This document shows positions 33,872-42,904 of a stretch of DNA of 64,000 nt, one piece after another. Numbering within the stretch: position 1 is the first letter of the stretch; every line of letters begins with the position of its first letter. Source of the stretch: Gambelia wislizenii (lineage: Eukaryota > Chordata > Lepidosauria > Squamata > Crotaphytidae); the NCBI GenBank assembly GCA_030847615.1, contig JAUMIR010000003.1:76084001-76148000 (forward strand). Reading direction: 5' to 3'. A program made the translations under genes and the position numbers. Under the pieces are notes generated by a model. It saw only the letters and a list, made by a program, of their open reading frames with translations, had not been told where the DNA came from and did no database searches.

Positions 33872-34504
33872 CAGTAGCACCCCTGCATCCGCTGATTCAC
33901 CATCCGCGGATTCAGTTATCACAGATGGCGATGTGGATGGCGATGGTGGGGGGTGAACAGGGAAGGAGGGAGGGAGGAGGTGAGCTTGTGGGGGCAGGGT
34001 TGCAGCACAGCAGGTGGGAGGGGGAAGGAGGTGACCTAGCGGGGGGGAGGGGTTGCAGCAGGTGGGCAGGCAGACAGGAAAGGAGGGAGGAAGCGACCTT
34101 ACCAGGGGGGATTCCGGCACAATGGCGCTGGTGGGGGGAGGAGGGAGGGAAAAGGTGAGCTCAGCTCCCCCCTCCCTTCTCTGTGGGGGTTGGTGGGTTC
34201 CAATGGGTGGGTGGAGGGTTCCAGCACAGCGGGCAGGGGAAGGAGGGAGAAGGCAACCTCTGGCGGGGGGGGGGAGGATTCCAGCGTGGTGGAGCTGGCA
34301 GGTGGTTGGGGGAGGGAGGGAGGAGGCAAGTACCCCTCCCCCTCCCTTCTCCATTGGGGGAGTTCCGGCACGGCAGGCAGACAGGAGGGGGGGTGTGTTC
34401 TGGCACAGTGGGTGGGTGTGGGCAGGAGGAGGCTTCCGGCACAGTGGTGGTGTTCGTTATTATCTGCCTGGAACCAATCCCCCGTGGATGCAGGGTTCCT
34501 ACTG
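33872..34504. mobile_element. Tigger-like MITE containing a G-rich minisatellite
   Basis: The left end CAGTAGCACCCCTGCATCCG is matched in inverse by GTGGATGCAGGGTTCCTACT at the right end, and both ends are flanked by TA. Between them lies about 500 bp of G-rich imperfect tandem repeats with units containing GGAGGGAGGAGG and ATTCCAGCG. The terminal sequence resembles the ends of the mammalian MER2/Tigger group by eye. No transposase is present. Confidence 0.75.
33950..34455. repeat. G-rich minisatellite in FGF8 intron 3
   Basis: Imperfect tandem units are dominated by GGGGGG, GGAGGGAGG and TTCCGGCACAGTGG words on the plus strand. Runs of three or more G are very dense, so the sequence has high G-quadruplex potential. 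Overlapping open frames of up to 191 codons on both strands are low-complexity and are not genes. Confidence 0.85.
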
Positions 34505-34558
34505 TAGAGCAATACGACAGTAGGAAATAATTCCTTGCCTCCTACCCAAATCCTACTA

Positions 34559-34796
34559 CAGTAGGTCCCCCATATCCGCTGGGAATTGGTACCAGGAGGC
34601 CCTGTGGATACCGAAAATTGTGGATAATAGCAAACACTATTGAAAATAGAAGGATTTCTGGTTAAACATACCATAGAGTTGCTTAGGAGGACCTAGAAAA
34701 TGAATAGAGAGGACACCTATGGAAGGTGTGCTGTTTTGTGTCCCATAAATAACTGAATCAGTGGCTAATGAATCAGTGGATACGGGGGTCCTACTG
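34559..34796. mobile_element. Tigger-like MITE, short form, TA flanked
   Basis: CAGTAGGTCCCCCATATCCG at the left is inverted as GGATACGGGGGTCCTACTG at the right, each flanked by TA. The element is 238 bp long, and its interior has no coding content. Confidence 0.85.
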
Positions 34797-36219
34797 TATT
34801 TCCTTTTAAACAGGAGTTTCTGGGGGCTTTCTGTTAACCTTCTTGTTCTGTGTTGTGTGCCATGCTCACAGGCCCAGCTGTTTCTCTACAAGTTGAGGAC
34901 CAAGGATCTTTTAGTGTAAAAAACAACTAGGAGTGCCTTGGTTTCAAGAGTAAAGTGATACGAGAAAACATCCAGTATTGGTAGACATGCATTGGGCACC
35001 TGGGCTGGTCCAAGACATTTTGCTGGCTGATACAGAAAAGCAAATGACAACCCACCACCACCACAACATCAAAATGTGCTGTATCAAAGCTACCCAAATT
35101 ATTTTGGGGTACATGAAACAAAAAATGCCAGAAAGTGCCTCTCCCCATTCCTGGACATGGACAATAATAACAAAATAAGAAACTTACCAGTTTAGTGCCC
35201 TTTTCATAACACTAAAAATCTTGCCTGTGGTGGTGGTTTTACTCTGCGTAATCTAATAACCGTTTCTGGGCACCATTCGAAAACAGGTCTAATTCTGGCT
35301 CTTGCTTGCTGTTTCCTGAAAGTAGTATTTGAATGGAAATGCTGTTATTGGGTGTGGTGGGAAGTAGACAGATCAGGGAACCAGTGCATACAGCACCTCT
35401 CCAATTTTTGTATACACCATGGGGATCCCCCCTCAAATCAAGTGGCCACCTGTGTCATTTATAGACTCTCAACTACTGCCCATATTAGAAGGTGGGGGGA
35501 GTAATTGCTGGCATTCTGTTGATGAACTACAGTGGCATAAGTCATACGTATGCCAGTGCAACTCACTTTTTTTTATTGTTGCAGAGGTCAGAATTTTGCC
35601 CACAAAAGGGCCAAAAGCTCCCCTGCCCCAGCCAACACACAAGTTTTCTGAGCTGCAGCCCCAAACTCTGCCATTATCTGGTTGGTGGAGAGTGGGGAGT
35701 AGCAGACAAGCATCCAGCTATTTTGCTGCAAAGCAGGGATGTCATTTGCAGGGATCTCTGCAGGACACTGAGAGGCCCCTGTGGATGCCTGTTACTGCAC
35801 ATCCATCTATAGGAAAATAGCCAGACATTTGTCTGCTGCTCCCACAATGGTCCACTGAATGAGAAATTTCTGGATGTGGGGGCGGGGCCTACAGCTGAGA
35901 AAAATTGGGTTTGGGGGAGGTTGGATAGGAGAGTACTGTAGTAGGATTGCGGCCCTCATGTGACATGTTCCTGTTTACTTGCAAAACATACTTCAGTCTG
36001 CCTTCGTTTCCAGCGCAGAGTTTGAAGCTCAGATGTCTTTAGTATGCAAGTTGTCTCCTGCATTATGAGACAGACTGAATTATTTTGCTCCCTCCCTAAT
36101 AAAAGCAAACACTTAAATGTACACATCTAATATATCATAATGGACCCCACAAAAGATTTCTAAGATTTTATATATTTGAATTTTTATCTGGTAATGGGGT
36201 AGATGAGAATGTAGACTGT
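34797..36219. other. FGF8 intron 3 stretch, nothing recognised
   Basis: No gene or named repeat was identified. Confidence 0.35.
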
Positions 36220-36790
36220 GGGCTTGTATATACGAGCCCATAAAAAAAAAGGAGTGCCTCACAGTAATGACATTTTACAGCAGCTCCAACCTGTCTTCAT
36301 TATTTTTTTGCCCCCATAAGCTTCACATGCCCACTAGTAAACATGGCGGCTGTGAGTGATTTATTTGTGTTGGCACTTACTTCAATTTGTCGCTTATTTT
36401 TTTTATATAAAAAACACCAATGTCCAAGGTGCAATTGAGCAATTTTTCAATTGAGCACAAAAGCAAAAAAACAAAAAACAAAAACCAACACCCCGCTTTC
36501 TTACCTTAGCGCTTGCTCATTAAGGCAAAAATCCAACATGGCGACAGCAGGCACTTGCCTTGTTAGCAAGCCCCGCCCCCTACACTCATCCGGCCAATCG
36601 GATTTGTGCTTCCTCTCATACGGGCAAGCAGATCAAATTAACTCACTTGTCCTAACGAGCAGGAATGCTCACTGTTTTTTTTTTAAAGCCATGAAGGTTT
36701 TTCTGGCAAGGTTTTTGGTCTTTTTGGCCCCCCTCCATCACAGTACGACAAAATCACATGGAATGCCATTAGGATAATATAGGTAGGATT
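36220..36790. mobile_element. hAT-like MITE, longer family, copy 1
   Basis: It shares AAGGCAAAAATCCAACATGG, GCACTTGCCTTGTTAGCAAG and AAAGCCATGAAGGTTTTTCT with 63312-63905 in the same order and spacing. The left end GGGCTTGTATATACGAGCCC resembles the GGGCCTGTCTATA start of that copy. The right border is uncertain. Confidence 0.6.
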
Positions 36791-37403
36791 CTCCTCGCAT
36801 TCCGTGGGGAGTTTTTCACTGTTTGGACAACCCCAGTGTCATGGTTTTTGCCAGATAATACAAAAAAGAGAGAGATGGAAAGGAAGAAATGTCCAGTGTA
36901 AACCCATTTCTGAGGCCTCCCTTCAATATATCCTCAACATTTCTTTCTCATCAAAAGGCTCAAAATGTGTCCACACATGAAAACTCTTGGTCTCCTATTC
37001 CTGTTCCACCCTGATTCTACAGTACACTACAACAATTGTGTATCTACTGTAGTTACACCACATCTCCTTTTTGTGTGAGTTTTGTTGCCAAAGAAATGTG
37101 TTGATTCAGGAGGACAGGCTTCTTCTTGGAAACGGTGTGATGATCCACTTCTATGATTGATTGTTTTATTTGCTCTTTATATGTGCCTTTTCTGCTGTGC
37201 TCTCACATTTGCTTACCTATCAGTAAAAACAGACACAGCAATTCCCAATGAAAGGCTTACAGTCTAAAGAGACATGACACAAGAGGAAAAGCTGATAGAA
37301 AGGGAAAAGGGAAACAGAGAGCACTCAGTTGCCAGCTTTTAATGCACCAAGGTTTAATGCTGTAATACTCCCATCACCACTTTCATTGCCTTGTTCCTTC
37401 CAG

Positions 37404-37510
37404 CCAAGCTCATTGTGGAAACAGACACTTTTGGGAGCCGAGTGAGAATCAAGGGGGCAGAGACTGGCTTCTACATCTGCATGAACAAGAAAGGAAAACT
37501 GATTGGCAAG
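37404..37510 (+). CDS. FGF8: FGF8 coding exon 4 (mouse exon 2 equivalent), trefoil core
   Basis: The acceptor is TTCCAG and the donor is AAG|GTAAGG. The exon completes Ala84 and encodes residues 85-119, with [20 protein letters not shown] followed by [14 protein letters not shown]. This is the most conserved strand set of the FGF beta-trefoil. Cys109 is one half of the disulfide characteristic of the FGF8 subfamily. The exon is 107 nt and joins exon 5 in phase 0. A young foldback element with a long hairpin starts 52 nt after the donor. No start or stop belongs to this exon; it was found by similarity and matching phases. Confidence 0.97.
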
Positions 37511-37562
37511 GTAAGGAGACAAGCAAAGTAGTTTATAAGACACGGTCTGTTCACAGACACTG

Positions 37563-37915
37563 AGGACATTTTCAGACACGGAAAAACAGCTTCTTGCAGC
37601 GCAAGCAGCCTCCGGAACAGTATCGAGGCTGCTGCGCGGCAAGGGTCCATTTTGGATGATGCCGTTTCTCTCTCGGCATCGTCCGTGACTGTTGCGGCCA
37701 GCACTGGAGGCAGCCGCGCTATTTTTTACTCACGGACAACTTTCGTGAGTAAAAAATAGTGCGGCTGCCTCCAGTGCTGGCCGCAACAGTCACGGACGAC
37801 GCCGAGAGAGAAACGACATCATCCAAAATGGACCCTTGCCGCGCAGCAGCCTCGATACTGTTCCGGAGGCTGCTTGCGCGTCAAGAAGCTGTTTTTCCGT
37901 GTCTGAAAATGTCCT
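37563..37915. mobile_element. Foldback element: 171-nt inverted arms, 11-nt loop
   Basis: The left arm 37563-37733 and right arm 37745-37915 are inverted copies; I count five mismatches along the arms (about 97% identity). Terminal sequence is AGGACATTTTCAGACACGG. It starts 52 nt after the FGF8 exon 4 donor. It has no coding capacity and is related to the element at 39355-39604. Confidence 0.93.
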
Positions 37916-39354
37916 GAATTACATTGCATTCAGGTTGTCATTTGCATGTGGAAACTCCTGCCACTAGAAAATTATAGTCACATTATAGTCACACTGCAGT
38001 AATCTCCACGTGTCTGTAATAAAGGAGTGTGTAAATGGGATGAGACAATTGCAAAATTTTAAAAAAAAAAATTTAAAAAAAAGTCCAGTACAATTTTCCA
38101 GAGTTTTGACTGGAATTTTGAGGACATCTTTAGCTGTGACTCATACCTTTTTTTGGTGAGATGGTTTGATGAATTCTTTAAAAAACAGTTTTCTTGACCT
38201 CACAGGTAAGGAAAGAACACTGAAAAACAGCTTTTGTTTTTTGACTGCTCAAAAATCAGAAGAATTCTACATGTTGAGTCCAGTGATTGAGGAATCTTTA
38301 CAACTTGCACCTCTGTTACCCATGACCCTGTCTCTTCCCCAGCTCCAACACTGCTGTTGGCTGCCTTTAATCATCAGATTTGGGCTGTCAGGAAAGGGCA
38401 GCAAATTTGTTAGTTATTTAATTTGTTTTTATTGTATTTAGTGGCCAGATAGGGAGAGATGCCTTTGGACTTTTCTATTTCGTGTGCCAGAATAACTTTT
38501 CTGATTTTGGGTATGCCTCTTAACTTGCGTGGGTAGAAAGGCGCCTTGTGCTGTTCTGCTCCAGGCAGCAAATGCTTCATGCCAGCCCCACCACTGGCCA
38601 TCTTTGCATAATTTAGGTATAAATCTAGATGATGAAAAAATTAAATAAACCCAAGACTGATTTATGTATGTGCATGCACACATGCAGAAAATCACTCCTT
38701 CTCTGCCATTAATTGGGTAAAAATACCTGAAGAACATTTTAGCAGTACTTTGAATAGCAGAAAGGCTGTTTTAACTGGTTATTTTGTTATGCTGGATATA
38801 TTAAAAAAAAACTTGGAGAAATTACTACAACCTCCCCATGCTGGCTAGAGAATTCTGTAATCCAAAAAAGGCGACTTTTCAAAACTCTGTTGCAGAGCAC
38901 TTTCCCCTCACTTCATGCCTTCAGAGTAGGGCAATCACATTTCGCAACCCAAACAGAGATCTATGCTACTGCCAGCAAATCCCTCCATTCTGCTTGCGCA
39001 GTAGACTAACATGAAAACCTATAAGCATCTGTAATAATAATGCTGCAAAGAGCTACACAGCACCCTCCCTTGGCACCTCCCACCAACTGCCACATGGCTT
39101 TGCATATTGTTTCCTGTATGCTGCTATTATACACTAAAATGAAGGAGAATGCGGGAATTGGTGTGGAAAAGCTCCTCTCCACCACTGTCCTATATAAATC
39201 CACCTGACAAGTTTCCCCTTAGTTTCTCATGTAGTTCAGCCTTTACTCTTCATCTGTTTGTTGGCTTCTATTTCCCCTGTTGATTTTTGAATTTATTTTT
39301 TTTAAGTGTTTTGTTTTGTTTGGTCTCAGGGTAAGGTTTCCCCACTGCACTCAT
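37916..39354. other. FGF8 intron 4 stretch
   Basis: No exon seen. A decayed foldback MITE of the TGTAATCCAAAAAAGGCGAC type lies at about 38810-38890. Confidence 0.4.
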
Positions 39355-39604
39355 AGGACTTTTTCAGACAGGACTTACCGCACAAGAAGACTCCGGAATA
39401 GTTACGACGCTGTCGCATGGCAGGGTGTCCGTTTTGGATGCCGCAGTCCCTCTCTCAGCATCGTCCATGGCACTTCTGTGTATGATTGGAGGCAGCTGTG
39501 CCGTATTTTACTCACAGACCGTCCGAAACGGACACCCTGCCGTGCAACAGCGTTGTAACTATTCTGGAGTCTTCTTGCGCGGTAAGTCCTATCTGAAAAA
39601 GCCC
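39355..39604. mobile_element. Foldback element, second copy of the family
   Basis: ACTTTTTCAGACAGGACTTA at the left is matched inverted by TAAGTCCTATCTGAAAAAG at the right, with arms of about 80-85 nt and a longer loop. Interior words such as CCGTTTTGGATG, CTCTCAGCATCGTCC and GGAGGCAGC match the 37563 element, so both belong to one family. Confidence 0.88.
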
Positions 39605-40529
39605 ATACTGCTTTTTGTTGTTTAAGTAAAACAGAAGGCTATGTTTTCCCTGCAGCACTATCCTATTATTTTCTGAATTTTTCCCTCTGTACAGTGGGAA
39701 TGTGAGAAGTGAGCCCATAGAATATGTGGAACAACCCCAGGACTGTTTTTGTGGTTTCTGTGACCCCTCCAGGTCTATTAAAAAAAAAAAAATAGAAAAA
39801 AACTATCTCCAAATGCCCTTTAGGGGGCAGGGGATTTTTCAATGTCCTCCCAGGCCTTTTTAGCCCCAGGGAAGGCCTTTTTTTCTAACAGGAAGTCAAC
39901 CAGAAGTTGATTTCCAGGTCACTTCCTATTGGGTTCTCCTGGGCCTAAAATGTGCTGGAGTGGGCAAAACATGGTAAAACCACCCTCACAACTGCTATGG
40001 GGACTTTGGGGGCAAAAAAATGATTGTGGGGTGTTCAGCAGGGGAATGTGGCCCTCTGAGGGTCTCCTGCAGGGCCTATGTGTCCCCTTATATCTCCATA
40101 GTTTCTCATGTTTAGTGTACAAAATGTATGCTGTTCCTTGCTAGCAGCCCTAGATTTCTCATGGCTAGCCTAAGCATGGAATTAAGGGAATTTAATTGCT
40201 TTTTAAAAAAATGCTTCCATTTGTTTTATTTAAAAAAAAAAGATAGCCTTAAGGTTGAATCTTGAGCACACTTCTTAGGGAGTGCATCCCCTCGATCTGT
40301 GACATTTGAGTAACCATAGGGCTAAAATGACCTACATAGAACGAAGCCGTTGATAGGAAAAATACTTTTCGTGTGACTAACAAGTCCCATTTATTTCAAT
40401 GATTCTGCTCTAAGTGCTTTCTATGTTAGATTTTAGCCCACTCCTATTAGCGTGAGCCAGCCTAGCCAACAGTGAAGAATACTGGGAGTTACAATCTAAC
40501 AGACAACATGATTCCCAGCACTAATTTAG
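39605..40529. other. FGF8 intron 4 stretch, nothing recognised
   Basis: Contains A-rich tracts at 39779-39800 and 40202-40243. No gene or repeat could be named. Confidence 0.35.
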
Positions 40530-40865
40530 CACCCATTTACAGTTTTACTGTTAACCTTCACCCTGATTTGCTCCTTGGGGAGGTGTTTGGTGGTGTTTTG
40601 TTAAAGAGCATTCAAAATATGCCATCTTCTACCTGAAATCAGGCATCAGCAGACACAAGACTTCTTGGCAGGTAGACCATGCTCCTTTGCTAGCTCCTTT
40701 GCCAACAAGCAAAGTGCACAATGTTCACTTAGCATTGTAAGTATATTACTGTATTTCCAGAGTACAGGGATCAGTTTGGATTTAGCCTTAGAAGAAGGGG
40801 AAACAAGTGGCCCTCCCGAGGTTGCTGGACAGCAGCTTCCTTCATCATCCAACATTGGTTGATGT
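40530..40865. repeat. Unidentified interspersed repeat, copy A
   Basis: It shares long stretches with 59610-59940 in the same orientation: TTTTGTTAAAGAGCATTCAA, CAGACACAAGAC.TCTTGGCA, CTCCTTTGCTAGC and GAGGTTGCTGGACAGCAGCT. By eye the copies are about 80% alike. It shows no known domain and no clear terminal repeats. Confidence 0.8.
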
Positions 40866-41348
40866 GGAGTTTCAGTCCAACACATCTGGAGGGACATGCA
40901 AACCCCATTCCTGCCTGGTTGGGTTTCCAGCATGCCTTTAGGACTACAAAATGAGATTACAAAACATATAGGCCAGATCTGGAAACTTCACAAAAGCTGA
41001 GATGGGAAAGTCGGGTACAGGGGAATTGTATCAGGTTTCTGGTAGGGAAGAGAGAAAATTCAGTGCACTGGGTGGGACTTGTTCCATCTTGTGACTAGGA
41101 TCCCAGCTGGGATCCATGCTCAGGATCTCTTGTTGTCTTTTTAAAATTATTTTTAAAAACTCAAATGTAGCCAGAATGCATGGGGGCAACAGCACCCTTC
41201 TTCTAAGGCTGTAGCCTAGGGCATTTTGCTGCATAAGCAGAACAGTAAATGCACAATCCTGAGCAAGATCCACACTCCCCCAATACTAGCTGAGGTATTT
41301 GGGTATCTGATGTAAAAACACTCACAAGCACCTTTAGTTAAAAATAAG

Positions 41349-41352
<4 letters not shown>

Positions 41353-41386
<34 letters not shown>

Positions 41387-42090
41387 CTTTTCTTCGCAAA
41401 CGAAGATTCAGGAAGGACTCATCCTGCACTTTCTGCAAGCGCACTGATGACTAAAAAGGCCAATCTGAGATAAACAAATCCAGTTGCAGAAAGCACAGCA
41501 GAAGGTCTCCTTGAGTGATGTTTCCGAGTTGTGATTCTTTCTGCGTTGTCATTTCTCATCAAGACTTGTTCGGCGTGAATTCTCAAATAAGGCTGCAGCA
41601 TTGTGGATAGTGCGTCTCCATGTATCCCGATGTGAGGCCATGGAGGGCCATTGTTGGTGATCAGTTTGACTAAGCCTGAGATGTTGTTTCAGGGAGTCCT
41701 TGTATCGCTTTTTTGGAGCACTCCTCTTATGCTGACCCGTGGCGAGTTCACCATAGAATACAATTTTGGGGAGGTGATGGTCCTCCATCCTAGAAACGTG
41801 CCCTGCCCAGTGCAGCTGTGTTCTCAATATCATGGCCTCAATGCTGGTGATCCCTGCTTGCTCAAGGACAGCAACATTTGTCACATAGTCAGTCCAGTGT
41901 ATATTTAGGATTGTGCGTATACAGCGCTGATGAAAGCGCTCGAGGAGTCGTAGGTGGTGGCGATAGGTGACCCATGTTTCAGACCCTTAAAGGAGAATAG
42001 ACAGTACAATGGCTCTATACACACTGATTTTTGTGCTTCGTCTCAGGTGTTTATTACTCCAGACTCTTTTGTAAAGTCCTCCAATCAATT
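41353..42090 (-). mobile_element. LINE ORF2 3' fragment with (CT)n end
   Basis: Minus-strand frames read RTQLHWAGHVSRMEDHHLPK, VFYGELATGQHKRSAPKKRY and KDSLKQHLRLSQTDHQQW. This is the GHVxRM...LP...YGEL signature found in the C-terminal part of many animal LINE polyproteins. It ends at the pure CT tract 41353-41383. The frame changes near 41575, so it is dead. Clade unassigned. Confidence 0.85.
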
Positions 42091-42179
42091 AAATACCTAA
42101 TCACTTTCTGCCTCTTTGTTCCTAATGGTAGAAACCAGCTATGGAGTGGGAAATGGCCCTGTGGGAAGGTTTAACTCAG

Positions 42180-42272
42180 AACTTGGGGAAAGTTACATTT
42201 TGGACTGTGATTCCCAAAACCTACTGGTCCTAGTGATTTGGAAATTCTGGGAGCTGTAGTCTAAAAAAGTAA
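42180..42272. mobile_element. Small foldback MITE
   Basis: AAGTTACATTTTGGACTGTG is answered by GGGAGCTGTAGTCTAAAAAA and GTAAC in inverted order. Confidence 0.7.
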
Positions 42273-42742
42273 CTGTGGCTGGAATCCTATATGGGATTTA
42301 CGTAAGTGTAAGCACCATAGTTATAATACTACACAATGGCCCAATTCCCCCAGTGCCCACTTACCAGGAACCACCTGCTGTGATTGGCAGGGATCCCCTA
42401 TTGCTGAGGAAAACAGCTGACTGCCATTTCCACCTTCTTGCGCAAGCAATCTCCGTTGTCACAGAGAGAAACAGGATCCCTGTCGCAATCCCTCCTTGCA
42501 GCAGAGATTGCTCACACAAAGGGGGTGGGTGGGCTGAGAACATCAGTCACTTACTTCTTGAGCAACAGGGTAACAGACTCCACCAATCACAGAGGCTGCT
42601 GGCTGGTAAGTGGGGATTGGGGGTCTTTCATGGTCCCTATGTATCCCCTAAACAAGTGATCATAGGGATCGTGAATATGAAGCAGTCACGAATGGATACC
42701 TCTCGGTTACACATTTGTATCTACCCAATATGATTCCAGCCA
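42273..42742. mobile_element. MITE with GGCTGGAATC terminal inverted repeats
   Basis: It begins GGCTGGAATCCTATATGGG and ends AATATGATTCCAGCC, an inverted pair. The interior contains ATTGGCAGGGATCCCC, TCGCAATCCC and TCTTTCATGGTCCCTATG. The same element appears at 58320-59241. It includes no coding sequence of known type. Confidence 0.8.
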
Positions 42743-42904
42743 TCATCTTTCTCTTATGTAGTTTTTTTCAGTTCAGATATATTGAAGGCATGGATAATTT
42801 TTAATCCTAGGATATGAAATGGGGAAAAGAGTTAAACCCTTTCCCCCTTCACTGTGATCTCATTCAGTTCCCTCTTTCCTACATAGAAGATCTTGATTAA
42901 GGGT

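Noticed and set aside
33706..34674. Open frames of up to 191 codons
   Set aside because: They come from the G-rich minisatellite inside a MITE.
39280..39625. Open frames of 92 and 66 codons
   Set aside because: They lie across a foldback element whose two arms explain the sequence.
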